56,151 nucleotides of DNA from Hyphomicrobium sp. NDB2Meth4 (GTDB lineage Bacteria > Pseudomonadota > Alphaproteobacteria > Rhizobiales > Hyphomicrobiaceae): NCBI RefSeq assembly GCF_900117445.1, contig NZ_FPEJ01000008.1, positions 1 through 56,151 on the forward strand, in the 5' to 3' direction. Both the position numbers and the translations under genes were made by a program. The notes under the pieces were generated by a model, which was not told where the DNA came from, did no database searches, and worked only from the letters and a program-made list of their open reading frames with translations. Below, in pieces: positions 26,005-34,559 of the stretch; position 1 is the first letter of the stretch; each line of letters begins with the position of its first letter.

Positions 26005-27251
26005 TCTCCGGCCTTCCAGCCATAGAGCCAGTCGTATCGCGCCATAAGTCGCTCCGGCGGCGCGTAGCGCAGCACGAGGTTGCGCGCCACCGCGGACGGG
26101 CCACCAAGATGATAGATGCGTCCGTTGTTCCGGGAAGCATCGGCAACTTTGACGACGCGCGGACGCCGTATTTGCTGATAAGAGCGCAGCGCTTGCGGAA
26201 CGTCATCCGGTCTCAGTGCGAGCGCATCGGCAAGCACGACTGCATCCTCCAGCGCCATCACCGCACCCTGCGCAAAGAATGGCATCACGGGATGCGCTGC
26301 ATCGCCGAGCAGCGCGATGCGGCCGCGCGTCCATTCGGCGGGAACCGGCAGCGACTGCAATGACCAGCGCTTCCACGCCGGCGCGCAGCGGATCAGAGCC
26401 TGCAGCGGTGCGGCGCTATCGGGCATGTTCTGCGCCACCCAATCTGGCGCCACCGGCGCGCTCCAATCGGTGTCGTGGCGGCTATCATCGAGCACAACGA
26501 TGATCGCCAGTTCCCTCCCGCCCGAGACTGGGTAATGCACGACGTGCGCCTGCGGAAACAGCCAGATCGTCACCTCGTTACGGAGAAAGTCAGTCGGCAA
26601 CTCTTCGCGCGCGATCACGCTGCGCACCGCGCTCTTGCCTGAAAAGCGCGGCTTGCTGTCGTCGATCAACTTCGTGCGCAGGCCCGACCAGACACCATCC
26701 GCCGCGATCAGCGCAGAGCCAAAATGTGCTTCCCCCGCGTCGTTCGCAAAGCAGACCCGCGCATCGTTGCTCGCCACCTGCGATGCACTAAAGCCGAGCG
26801 ACAATGAGATCAGCGGATTGGCGCGTGCCGCATCGGCCAGCACCGCGTGCAGGTCTTTTCTATGTGCAACCCAATAGGGCGCGCCGTGGCGGGCCGCGAT
26901 CCATTCCCCCAGCGGCATCCGCGCCAGTTCCGCGCCGCTCGCCCCGTCGCGCACGCTGAGCGATTCCGGCTCGCCCACGCGTGCACGCAGCGCATCCGCG
27001 ACGCCTAGATGCTGCAGAATGCGCGTGCCGTTGGGGCCGAGCTGAATGCCGGCGCCTTCCTCGTGAAAAGCCGGACGCCGCTCGATCACGTGCGAGGCGA
27101 TGCCGCGTCGCGCCAGCGCCAGCGCTGTCGACAACCCGCCGATGCCACCGCCGGCGATCAGCACCGGATCGGCGGAGCCGCCGTCACGCGCGCGTGTCAA
27201 CGCCGCCTCAGCGTTGGAATTCGCCAGAGGATCGAGCTGTGGAAGGGACAT
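25995..27251 (-). CDS. FAD-dependent aromatic-ring monooxygenase family protein
   Basis: A 418-residue group A flavoprotein monooxygenase. The dinucleotide-binding motif is VLIAGGGIGGLSTALALARR, the DG motif is ALIAADGVWSGLRTKL, and the GD motif is RIALLGDAAHPVMPFFAQGA followed by VMALEDAVVLADAL. This arrangement is typical of salicylate/3-hydroxybenzoate hydroxylases and related enzymes; the substrate is not determinable here. ATG 27251 (MSLPQLDP) is chosen because sequence further upstream does not resemble the family and overlaps the zf-CHCC gene. No aromatic-degradation partners lie nearby. Confidence 0.87.
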   Translation of the reverse strand: MSLPQLDPLANSNAEAALTRARDGGSADPVLIAGGGIGGLSTALALARRGIASHVIERRPAFHEEGAGIQLGPNGTRILQHLGVADALRARVGEPESLSVRDGASGAELARMPLGEWIAARHGAPYWVAHRKDLHAVLADAARANPLISLSLGFSASQVASNDARVCFANDAGEAHFGSALIAADGVWSGLRTKLIDDSKPRFSGKSAVRSVIAREELPTDFLRNEVTIWLFPQAHVVHYPVSGGRELAIIVVLDDSRHDTDWSAPVAPDWVAQNMPDSAAPLQALIRCAPAWKRWSLQSLPVPAEWTRGRIALLGDAAHPVMPFFAQGAVMALEDAVVLADALALRPDDVPQALRSYQQIRRPRVVKVADASRNNGRIYHLGGPSAVARNLVLRYAPPERLMARYDWLYGWKAGDQA

Positions 27252-27274
27252 GGGTATTGCAGCGTGCGAGCCCG

Positions 27275-27526
27275 CTAGGCCGCATCCTCGACGAGATTGA
27301 CGATCGCGCCCGCCGGATCGCTCTCGTCTGCGGCGAGCCGCGGATCGTAGATGTACAGCGTCGAGCAGTAGGGGCAGAGGATCTGACCGTCGCCACCCAT
27401 GTCGAGATAGACGTGCGGATGATCGAACGGCGGCCGGGCGCCCATGCAGTTGAGTTCGCGCACGCCGATGAAGATCTTCTCCACGCCCTGATCGTTGGCG
27501 AGGTGGGGGACGGGGCTGGAGGCCAT
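27275..27526 (-). CDS. zf-CHCC zinc-finger protein (NDUFS6-like)
   Basis: An 83-residue protein with the CHCC zinc pattern: LNCMGARPPFDHPHVYLDMG supplies Cys and His, and QILCPYCSTLYIYDP supplies the CPYC pair. This short domain is conserved in alphaproteobacteria and is related to the NDUFS6 subunit of mitochondrial complex I. ATG 27526 (MASSPVPHLAND) gives the usual length. It lies 23 bp upstream of the monooxygenase gene on the same strand, so cotranscription is likely though a shared function is not evident. Confidence 0.87.
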   Translation of the reverse strand: MASSPVPHLANDQGVEKIFIGVRELNCMGARPPFDHPHVYLDMGGDGQILCPYCSTLYIYDPRLAADESDPAGAIVNLVEDAA

Positions 27527-27576
27527 TGATTTGCCCTGCAGTTCTTGATGTGCTGGCGGGACCATAGCGCCGGCCG

Positions 27577-28389
27577 GTGGCAAATGATAGGGGTGCGCGC
27601 GATGGCAAAAGCGCGCTCCGCGTGAGGAACCGAACGGTGCAGAAATTCAGCTCGGACGGCGTCGAAATCGCCTACATCGACGAAGGCGAGGGGACCCCGG
27701 TCCTCCTCATCCACGGCTTTGCTTCTAACGTCTCGACCAACTGGGGCGACACTGGCTGGGTGAAGTTGCTGACCAATGCCGGTTTCCGCGTCATCGCCTA
27801 CGACAACCGCGGCCACGGTCACAGCGCCAAGCTCTACAATCTCGACGACTACGGCTCTCCGCTCATGGCCGAGGATGCGCGCCGTCTTCTCGATCATCTC
27901 GGCATCGAGAAAGCGCACGTGGTCGGCTATTCGATGGGCGCGCGCATCGCGGCCTTTCTCGCCATCGCCCACCCGCAGCGGGTGCGCTCGCTCACCTTCG
28001 GCGGGCTCGGCATCAACATGGTGCGTGGCGTCGCCGGCACCGGTCCTGTGGCGCAGGCACTGGAAGCGCCGACTATCGATGATGTGACGCATCCGACCGC
28101 GCGCACGTTCCGTGCCTTCGCCGAACAGACAAAAAGCGACCTCAAGGCGCTCGCCGCCTGCATTCGCTCATCGCGTGCCCGCATCACCCCCGAGGCGGTG
28201 GGGGGACTGCGCTGTCCCGTGCTGGTGGTGGTGGGAGAGAGGGACGTCATCGGCGGCCCGGCCGCGGATCTCGCCGCCCTGATACCGGGCGCGCGTGCTG
28301 TGATGCTGCCCGACCGCGATCACATGAAGACCGTCGGCGACAAGCTGTTCAAGCAGGCGGTTCTGGAGTTTCTGGCAGAGCAATCCTAG
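27577..28389 (+). CDS. Alpha/beta hydrolase
   Basis: A 270-residue (250 if started at GTG 27637) alpha/beta-hydrolase-fold protein. The oxyanion region is LLIHGFASN, the nucleophile elbow VVGYSMGARIAAF (Ser), and the acid and base are in VVVGERDVIGG and PDRDHMKTV. VIAYDNRGHGHSAK is the strand-4 loop typical of the family. Substrate is unknown. The start is uncertain: GTG 27577 gives the longest product, while GTG 27637 has GAGGA upstream at good spacing. It is divergent from the zf-CHCC gene. Confidence 0.86.
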   Translation: MANDRGARDGKSALRVRNRTVQKFSSDGVEIAYIDEGEGTPVLLIHGFASNVSTNWGDTGWVKLLTNAGFRVIAYDNRGHGHSAKLYNLDDYGSPLMAEDARRLLDHLGIEKAHVVGYSMGARIAAFLAIAHPQRVRSLTFGGLGINMVRGVAGTGPVAQALEAPTIDDVTHPTARTFRAFAEQTKSDLKALAACIRSSRARITPEAVGGLRCPVLVVVGERDVIGGPAADLAALIPGARAVMLPDRDHMKTVGDKLFKQAVLEFLAEQS

Positions 28390-28796
28390 CCGGTGATTCC
28401 GACCGGCCCGCATACGAGGCCCCGGCGACCAGCACCGGAATCTCGAAAGACAAACGCGGGGTTGCCATGAGATCGGCGGCCGATCAATGCCGGGGCCAAG
28501 ACGCAGTACACACCCAGATTTTGCAGCACATACGCATTACGAATTGGCCACTGCCTGGGGGCCTGGATCGCTCCAGACACCTAATACTTAACAAGCCAAA
28601 GGTGACAGGTCTGCATACGTTGCAGTAGTTGCGGCACTCCAGCTGTGGATAACTTTCGCTGGGGCGTTGTCTCGTTGCGCCCTGTCTGATTGCGCCGCTT
28701 TTGAGTCGTAATGGCGCCCGAATGCCCTGGCTCTATACCGCTGGGAAAGATGGCAGATTCACAATTCGTTAGGGTTACCGCGGTTAGCGTCCCATC
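28390..28796. other. Intergenic stretch, no gene seen
   Basis: About 400 bp between the hydrolase and the extensin-like gene. I see no tRNA, no convincing terminator with a T run and no protein-like open frame with a ribosome site. Open frames here are short, Arg-rich and lack coding character. Confidence 0.5.
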
Positions 28797-29468
28797 ATGC
28801 CATCCGTCCCGTTGCGCGTAGCTTTTGGCATTCTTGTCCCGGTGCTGCTCACTGGCTGTGGCGGCACTGGCCAATCTTTTATTGCCAAGGACGAGCCCTG
28901 GCGGGCGACCGAAGAACGCGCGTGCCTGGCCTCCGGAGCGGTTCGCGAAAGCCCCTTCGTCAAGACAAAGCTGTCGCTCGGCGGACCGAGCGTGTGCGGC
29001 GCCGAGCGCCCCTTCGAGATGGCCGCTGCCGACGGCGGACGCGTCACCCTGAGCCCCGTCGCCTACTTGCGCTGCCCTATGATCCCCCAGGTCAACAACT
29101 GGGTCGTCAATACGATCGAGCCCGCCGCGCGCCGCGTCTATGGTGTGCCCCTGGCAGAGCTCAGCATTGCGGGTTCTTACGCCTGTCGCCCGATCAATCA
29201 CGCCAGCGGCTCGATCTTGTCGGAGCATGGCCACGCCAACGCCCTCGATGTCTCCGGCTTCGTCCTCGCCGACGGTCGCCGCATCTCGGTGAAGCGGGGC
29301 TGGCGCGGCGACTATCGCGAACGTGCGTTCCTACGCGCTGTGCACGCTGGGGCCTGCCAGGAGTTCACCACGGTGCTCGGTCCCAACTACAACTCGCTGC
29401 ACGCCGACCACTTCCACGTCGATCTTGCGCGCCGCGGTTCTGATGGCCTGAAGACTGTCTGCAAATAG
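28797..29468 (+). CDS. Extensin-like family lipoprotein
   Basis: A 223-residue exported protein. The N-terminus has a signal and lipobox (GILVPVLLTGC), implying lipidation at Cys21. The extensin-like C-terminal domain follows with LRCPMIPQVNNWVVNTIEPA, SYACRPINHASGSILSEHGH, ANALDVSGF and LHADHFHVDL. The two His/Asp blocks resemble the metal site of LAS-type peptidases such as VanY/MepA, suggesting a cell-wall peptidase, though this family is not biochemically defined to my knowledge. Paired Cys suggest disulfides in the periplasm. It is a monocistronic gene. Confidence 0.87.
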   Translation: MPSVPLRVAFGILVPVLLTGCGGTGQSFIAKDEPWRATEERACLASGAVRESPFVKTKLSLGGPSVCGAERPFEMAAADGGRVTLSPVAYLRCPMIPQVNNWVVNTIEPAARRVYGVPLAELSIAGSYACRPINHASGSILSEHGHANALDVSGFVLADGRRISVKRGWRGDYRERAFLRAVHAGACQEFTTVLGPNYNSLHADHFHVDLARRGSDGLKTVCK

Positions 29469-29508
29469 CGCGAATGCACCGGGCTTGATGTGCGGTTGAC
29501 CCGAAGGT

Positions 29509-29646
29509 TCAATCGTCATCCTCGTCGCCGCAGTCGACTGGAAATTCCATGTCGGCTTCCCAGCAGACGAAGTCCGGCTGCAGCCGCTGCACCACAGGAG
29601 GCGTGGCCAGAGCGCCAAAAACGATAGCGAGAAGCACCAAGCGCAT
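29509..29646 (-). CDS. Possible 45-residue secreted peptide
   Basis: A short frame from ATG 29646 to TGA 29509-29511. It reads MRLVLLAIVFGALATPPVVQ, then RLQPDFVCWEADMEFPVDCG and DEDDD. The hydrophobic N-terminus looks like a signal peptide; the remaining 25 or so residues have two Cys, a Trp and a strongly acidic end. A GGTAGGTG stretch lies upstream. It is 43 bp before the next minus-strand gene's stop region and may be its downstream partner. It is too short to judge by codon statistics. Confidence 0.4.
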   Translation of the reverse strand: MRLVLLAIVFGALATPPVVQRLQPDFVCWEADMEFPVDCGDEDDD

Positions 29647-29689
29647 GCGGCACCTACCCACACGTTGCGGTGCTGCACGCTAGCCCATT

Positions 29690-30304
29690 TCAGCGGGTGC
29701 GGCCAGCGCGCGCAAGCGTAGACGGCTCCCCGGCCGAGGCAGACCGGGCGCGCTTGGCGGCAAAATACTTCTGTGCCTGATCGATATCCGTGGCCGCCAT
29801 GTCGGCGACCGAAGTCGCCCGCAATTCGCGCATCTGCTCGACGTCGGTATCCCCCAACTTCACGTGCTGCGCGTACTGCATGGCCACGAGTCCACGCCCA
29901 TCGGCGGCCGGAGCATATTTGAATACGTTGAATTCCATGACGTCGCTGTCGGGCGCCCAGGTGAGAAAATCGATGATCGCCTCGCCCTTGTCGTTGGTCA
30001 CGATTGCGTAGTTGGCGTCCTTGTTACTCTCTTTGACCGCCTTACCTACGGCTTCAACCGCCGTGACCGGATCGACGTTCATCTCCGGATACGAATAGAA
30101 CGCAAACAGCTTCGACCAGTTGTCGACGCTCTCGCCCGGCAGGGTGAACTCCGCAAGTCCGTTCCCTGGCTGCCCGTCAGGCAGCGTGCGCTGATCCTCG
30201 AAGCCGAGCGAAAACGTCTCGTTCCCGAACTCGACGCTCGGCGTGTCCGCCGCCATGGCGATGGACGACAACGCAAACAACACAGCGACGATCACAACGC
30301 GCAT
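29690..30304 (-). CDS. Hypothetical periplasmic protein
   Basis: A 204-residue protein with a signal peptide (VVIVAVLFALSSIAMAAD) when started at ATG 30304. The mature part has GNETFSLGFEDQRTLPDGQP, WSKLFAFYSYPEMNVDPVTA and IVTNDKGEAIIDFLTWAPDS, a mixed alpha/beta pattern without recognisable catalytic residues. I do not recognise a named family. It lies 11 bp downstream of the next gene on the same strand and is probably cotranscribed with it. Confidence 0.76.
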   Translation of the reverse strand: MRVVIVAVLFALSSIAMAADTPSVEFGNETFSLGFEDQRTLPDGQPGNGLAEFTLPGESVDNWSKLFAFYSYPEMNVDPVTAVEAVGKAVKESNKDANYAIVTNDKGEAIIDFLTWAPDSDVMEFNVFKYAPAADGRGLVAMQYAQHVKLGDTDVEQMRELRATSVADMAATDIDQAQKYFAAKRARSASAGEPSTLARAGRTR

Positions 30305-30315
30305 AATGCGCTCCT

Positions 30316-30597
30316 TCACGCTTGAGATGACTTGAGCACGCGGGCGAGCTGCCAAGCCGACACCACACGGTCGAACGGCTCTGCATCGCAGCGAATGCGA
30401 CAGAGCGTGGCGCCGTCATCGAGCATCATCAGCTGTTCGATGCGATACGACACCTCAGGCGCCATATGGCCGGTCTCGAGGCCGGCGAATTGCGCGCCCG
30501 CGAACTGAACCAAAGCTCCGATTTCCAGCTCGACTCGTGCCACGCCGACAACCTCGCATCCCCGGGGCGTCCAACTGGATGAGCGTATGGCGGGCAC
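30316..30597 (-). CDS. Small hypothetical protein
   Basis: Up to 93 residues. The core LEIGALVQFAGAQFAGLETG and YRIEQLMMLDDGATLCRIRC followed by DAEPFDRVVSAWQLA resembles short beta-rich proteins of rhizobia that have a similar 'YRI..L..DDG...YRIR.D.E..ERVV' arrangement, as I remember them. The N-terminal 20 residues lack that character, so the true start may be internal. It is read with the following periplasmic protein gene. Function unknown. Confidence 0.55.
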   Translation of the reverse strand: MPAIRSSSWTPRGCEVVGVARVELEIGALVQFAGAQFAGLETGHMAPEVSYRIEQLMMLDDGATLCRIRCDAEPFDRVVSAWQLARVLKSSQA

Positions 30598-30803
30598 GCT
30601 GAAGGACGCGTGTGGATCATCGAGACAATTGGATGAAGATTGTTAGCCGTCGGGCAACAGACCATTGCGGCGAGGCGCGGTAACTTTTTTCGCGGTGCGG
30701 CGAACCAACGGTTACACTCGTTCGTTACCAAGCAATTGGCCCTGCGCGGCATCGCGCCATCCGTTGGCGGTGTCGAACACCAACGAAAATCCTGAGGCTC
30801 CCT

Positions 30804-32108
30804 GTGCTTTCAACGCTCTCGGTCGAAAAGACCGCATCTCCGCGCTCTAGCAAGCGTCAGGGCGATTTGTACGAGCGCCTGCTTTCCAGCCGAAATCTAT
30901 CGCTCTCGCTCGCGGCACCGCTATCCGACGAAGATCAAGTCGTTCAGTCGATGGACGACGCCAGCCCCACCAAGTGGCACCTCGCGCACACCACGTGGTT
31001 CTACGAGTCGTTCATCCTGAAGCCGACGCTTTCGGACTATCGCGAGTTCTCCCCTGACTTCGAGTATTGCTTCAATTCATACTATGAGAGCAAAGGCGAC
31101 CGTCATCCGCGCGCCCGGCGCGGATTGCTGACGCGCCCGTCCGTCGCCCAAGTGCGAGAATACCGCGCCCACGTCGATGCCGCACTTGCGCGTCTGTTCG
31201 ATGAGGGCGTTGTCGACTCTTCGCCCGATCCGTTGGCCGCGCTGATCGAGCTCGGCATCAATCACGAGCAGCAGCATCAAGAGCTGCTGCTGACCGACAT
31301 TCTTAGCCTGTTCGCCGTCGAGCCGCTGCGCCCGGCGTACCGGCAAACGCAAACTCTCGCCCAATCCTCCGCCATCGACCTGGAGTTCATCCCCTTCTCC
31401 GGTGGCATACATACGATAGGCCACGACGGCGCTGGATTCTCCTACGACAACGAGGGCCCACGTCACGAAGCGCTTCTCTACCCATATCGCCTCGCCAATC
31501 GCTGCGTGACCAACGCCGAGTGGCTCTCCTTCATGGAGGACGGCGGCTATCGTGAGCCGCTGCTGTGGCTCGCCGATGGCTGGGCGACGATCAAGGCGCA
31601 GGGATGGACGTCGCCCCTCTATTGGGAGCAGCGCGACGGCGTCTGGCATCAGATGACGCTCGAAGGATTGCGGCCCGTTGATCTCGAGCGCCCCGTTACC
31701 CACGTGAGCTTCTATGAGGCAAACGCCTTCGCGACTTGGGCCGGGAAGCGTTTGCCGACCGAGTTCGAGTGGGAAGCGGCGACTTCCGGCTATCCCGTCG
31801 AAGGCAACGATCTCGGCGCCGACACATTGCGCCCATGCGCCGCGCAGGCAGCACAGGGCCGCCTCGCCCAGCTCTTCGGCGACGTGTGGGAATGGACATC
31901 AAGCGCCTACCTGCCTTACCCCGGCTATCGCCCCGCACCAGGCGCCGTCGGTGAATACAACGGCAAGTTCATGGTCAGCCAGAACGTGCTCCGCGGCGGC
32001 TCTTGCGCAACCCCGAAAGGCCACATCCGCGCGAGTTACCGCAATTTCTTTTACCCGCATCAGCGCTGGCAGTTCACCGGCGTGCGCCTTGCCGAGGATG
32101 ACGCATGA
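30804..32108 (+). CDS. egtB: Ergothioneine biosynthesis protein EgtB
   Basis: A 434-residue non-haem iron sulfoxide synthase that joins hercynine to a thiol donor with O2. The N-terminal DinB-like domain supplies iron ligands: His in WHLAHTTWFYE (about 59-62) and NHEQQHQELL with His154 and His158. The C-terminal formylglycine-generating-enzyme-like domain has GPRHEALLYPYRLANRCVTN, GYREPLLWLADGWATIKAQG, WEWTSSAYLPYPGYRP and NVLRGGSCATPKGHIRASYR. The start is GTG 30804. Its end overlaps egtD by 4 bp. No EgtA is present; the thiol donor (gamma-Glu-Cys or Cys) and the lyase gene are not encoded nearby. Confidence 0.93.
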   Translation: MLSTLSVEKTASPRSSKRQGDLYERLLSSRNLSLSLAAPLSDEDQVVQSMDDASPTKWHLAHTTWFYESFILKPTLSDYREFSPDFEYCFNSYYESKGDRHPRARRGLLTRPSVAQVREYRAHVDAALARLFDEGVVDSSPDPLAALIELGINHEQQHQELLLTDILSLFAVEPLRPAYRQTQTLAQSSAIDLEFIPFSGGIHTIGHDGAGFSYDNEGPRHEALLYPYRLANRCVTNAEWLSFMEDGGYREPLLWLADGWATIKAQGWTSPLYWEQRDGVWHQMTLEGLRPVDLERPVTHVSFYEANAFATWAGKRLPTEFEWEAATSGYPVEGNDLGADTLRPCAAQAAQGRLAQLFGDVWEWTSSAYLPYPGYRPAPGAVGEYNGKFMVSQNVLRGGSCATPKGHIRASYRNFFYPHQRWQFTGVRLAEDDA

Positions 32109-33112
32109 ATCTCGACGACGACTACACGCTCGAAGCCGCCGCAGATGCACGCGACGCCGAAGCAGAGGCATCCCTGTGCGATATCCATGGCGAACCCAGC
32201 GAGTTTGCCACCGCTCTTGTCTGCGGTCTGTCTAAGAGCAACAAGGCCATCCCCTGCCGCTTCTTCTACGATGCCGAGGGCAGCAGCCTCTTCGAGCAGA
32301 TTACCAGCCTCCCCGAATACTATCCAACGCGTACCGAGACGAGCATCCTGCGCGCGCACGCGACGCATCTTGCCCGGCTTGTCCCTCCCGGTGCCGTGCT
32401 GATCGAATTCGGGTCCGGCTCGAGCACCAAGACCGAGTTGCTGCTTGCCGAAATGGACGATCTCCACGCCTACGTGCCGATCGACATCAGCCCTGCAGCG
32501 CTCGATGATGCCCGCACACGCATTGCGCAGCGCTTCCCGCACCTGCGCGTCACACCTGTCGTCGGCGATTTCTCGGGGCCCATTGCGTTGCCCGCAGCTA
32601 TCGCCGGTCACCCGCGCGTCGGCTTCTTTCCCGGCTCGACCATTGGCAACCTGGCCGAATCCGATGCTGTCGCTCTACTCGCGAGCATGCGCGCCATCCT
32701 CGGCAAGGGGGCCATCCTCATCATCGGCGCCGATTTGAAGAAGGATGTGCGCCGCCTCATCGCCGCTTACGATGATGCGGAAGGCGTAACTGCCGCCTTC
32801 AATCTCAACCTGCTTCGGCGCGCCAACCGCGAGCTGGGCACGGATTTCGATCTGAGCGCCTTTTCGCATCTCGCCACCTACGACGTGCGCCACGGCCGGA
32901 TCGATATGCATCTCGTCAGCGGGCGCGCCCAGACGGTGAACGTCCTCGGCCACCGGATCCGCTTTGCTGAAGGCGAGCGCATCCACACCGAGCACTCGCA
33001 TAAGTACGATATGGCCGGTTTCGCCGCCCTGGTGCAGCGGGCGGGGTGGCAATCTCGCGAGGTTCTGACCGACCCTGAGAACCTGTTCAGCGTGCACATT
33101 CTCACCGCCTGA
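32105..33112 (+). CDS. egtD: L-histidine N-alpha-methyltransferase EgtD
   Basis: A 335-residue SAM-dependent methyltransferase that converts histidine to hercynine, the substrate of EgtB. Characteristic segments are SNKAIPCRFFYDAEGSSLFE, QITSLPEYYPTRTETSILRA, the SAM motif VLIEFGSGSSTKTELLL, and VGFFPGSTIGNL. The C-terminus has EHSHKYDMAGFAALVQRAGW. It is coupled to egtB through ATGA, giving the usual compact egtBD operon. Order (B then D) and lengths are normal for proteobacteria. Confidence 0.93.
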   Translation: MNLDDDYTLEAAADARDAEAEASLCDIHGEPSEFATALVCGLSKSNKAIPCRFFYDAEGSSLFEQITSLPEYYPTRTETSILRAHATHLARLVPPGAVLIEFGSGSSTKTELLLAEMDDLHAYVPIDISPAALDDARTRIAQRFPHLRVTPVVGDFSGPIALPAAIAGHPRVGFFPGSTIGNLAESDAVALLASMRAILGKGAILIIGADLKKDVRRLIAAYDDAEGVTAAFNLNLLRRANRELGTDFDLSAFSHLATYDVRHGRIDMHLVSGRAQTVNVLGHRIRFAEGERIHTEHSHKYDMAGFAALVQRAGWQSREVLTDPENLFSVHILTA

Positions 33113-33148
33113 TAGCTCTCCAGCCACGAATTGCGCTAAAAGCGCGCC

Positions 33149-33790
33149 ATGACATGGCACAAGGACGGCCCGGGCTCGCGCCGCGGCTATCATCACGGAA
33201 ATCTGCGCGAAGCGCTCATCGCCGCCGCGCTCGATCTCATTTCCAAGAAGGGGCCGGCTGGCTTCACCTTCGCCGATGCCGCGCGCGCAGCCGGCGTCAG
33301 TCCAGCCGCGCCCTACCGCCATTTCCGCGATCGCGACGCGTTGATGGCCGACATCGCGCGCCGCGGCTTTGATGCCTTTGCGGAGGCGCTGTTGCGTGCC
33401 TGGGACGACGGCAAGCCAACGCCGCGCTCAGCGTTCGAACGCGTCGGCCGCGCCTATCTCGGGTTCGCCGCCAAGGAGCCGGCCCAGTTCTCTGCGATGT
33501 TCGAAAGCGGCGTGCCGCTCAACGATTATCCCGAGGTTCGTGAAGCCGGGGATCGTGCATTCAACGTGTTGCGTCAGGCGTGCGAGGCGGTCGCAGCGAC
33601 CATGCCGAAGGAGAAGCGTCCCCCCTCGTTGATGATGGCGCTGCACATCTGGTCGCTCAGTCACGGCATCGCATCGTTGTTCGGCAGAGGCGATGCTGCA
33701 CGACGCACGATTCCGATGTCGCCCGACGATCTGTTGGAAGCTGCAGTGCTCATCTATCTCGATGGTCTTGGTGTTCCCACCGACAAGTAG
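33149..33790 (+). CDS. TetR-family transcriptional regulator
   Basis: A 213-residue regulator. The N-terminal TetR HTH is clear (REALIAAALDLISKKGPAGF, TFADAARAAGVSPAAPYRHF, RDRDALMADIARRGFDAF). The C-terminal ligand domain has FERVGRAYLGFAAKEPAQFS and ALHIWSLSHGIASLFGRG, a pattern of the WHG-type C-terminal domain. It begins 36 bp after egtD on the same strand; whether it controls egtBD is not shown. No palindromic operator was identified. Confidence 0.88.
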   Translation: MTWHKDGPGSRRGYHHGNLREALIAAALDLISKKGPAGFTFADAARAAGVSPAAPYRHFRDRDALMADIARRGFDAFAEALLRAWDDGKPTPRSAFERVGRAYLGFAAKEPAQFSAMFESGVPLNDYPEVREAGDRAFNVLRQACEAVAATMPKEKRPPSLMMALHIWSLSHGIASLFGRGDAARRTIPMSPDDLLEAAVLIYLDGLGVPTDK

Positions 33791-33891
33791 ATGCGTCGCG
33801 ACGAACGATGCATGACGCAATGCGTGCTCTCTGAGCAAAACCGATGTATAGCAATTGCTCTCTTATTCATTGACACAGATGGATTGAACTC

Positions 33892-34116
33892 ATGGCAGCT
33901 AACGAGAAGACATCGGCAGCAGTTGCAAAGATCGCATCGAAGGCGTTGAAGTCGCCGTCGTCGCTCACCCCCGCCGAAATCAAGAAGCTTGCAGCCTCGG
34001 CGCTCACGCAGGCAGCCGACAAGCCGGCGAAGCCGGTGAAGAAGAAAAAGTCGCCGGTGAAGCGCAAGGTCGCCGCCAAGAAGGTGAAGCGCAAGGCCGT
34101 CAAGAAGAAGCGTTGA
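33892..34116 (+). CDS. Histone H1-like lysine-rich small protein
   Basis: A 74-residue very basic protein. The N-terminal 45 residues are helical and Ala/Ser-rich (KTSAAVAKIASKALKSPSSL, TPAEIKKLAASALTQAADKP). The last 30 are a Lys/Arg/Pro tail with KPVKKKKSPVKRKVAAKKVK. Tails of this kind bind DNA non-specifically, as in H1-like proteins such as Hc1. It has its own terminator hairpin downstream. A nucleoid or DNA-protection role is inferred from composition only. Confidence 0.78.
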   Translation: MAANEKTSAAVAKIASKALKSPSSLTPAEIKKLAASALTQAADKPAKPVKKKKSPVKRKVAAKKVKRKAVKKKR

Positions 34117-34120
34117 TGTC

Positions 34121-34157
34121 GTGAGACGGCGGCGCGTGCGGCGCCGCCGTTCTCTCA
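34121..34157 (+). terminator. Hairpin after the H1-like gene
   Basis: ACGGCGGCGC (34126-34135) pairs with GCGCCGCCGT (34141-34150), extended by GAGA/TCTC, and is followed by the short pyrimidine-rich TTCTCTCATT. The stem is very stable but the T run is poor, so termination is likely rather than certain. Confidence 0.6.
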
Positions 34158-34559
34158 TTGTCGTGGTGACGATCGCTTGTCTCTCGCAGGCTCCGGCCGA
34201 CAGGGAGAACACTGCAAGTTCGCACTACGCTGTCGCCTACGGGCGATACTCATCGGTTGCGGCACCAATGTCGTGCCAGCCCTGCTCCTCCACCTTTGAT
34301 GGCTGACGAGCGTCCAGCATTGGGCGCGATCGCTTCCGCGCGTGCGTTGCCCTGGCGTTAAGCGCATCTGGCGCTACGGGCCACGTCGCACCATGTGTAG
34401 CGAGCGTGCGGTCTCGGGCTGCCACCGGCTTCTGGCCAGACCCTCCATCCAGGCCACCGAAATCCGGCAGTCCGATTTTTCCGCGCCCGCCCCTTGACGG
34501 GGTCCAGGCCACCTGCCAACTATGTAAATGTGATAAACATTCACATGGAGAGACCTTCA
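34158..34559. promoter_or_regulatory. 400-bp intergenic region with dyad operator candidate
   Basis: No supported gene lies here. Just before the DUF2852 start there are overlapping dyads: ATGTGA (34528-34533) with TCACAT (34541-34546), and AATGT (34527-34531) with ACATT (34537-34541). A TTGACG hexamer at 34494-34499 could be a -35 element. TGTGA-N7-TCACA resembles CRP/FNR-family sites but the spacer is 7 rather than 6. Binding protein unknown. Confidence 0.4.

Noticed and set aside
28581-29234. Minus-strand frame opposite the extensin-like gene
   Set aside because: No ribosome site or family features; the plus strand has a clear lipoprotein with conserved His/Asp motifs.
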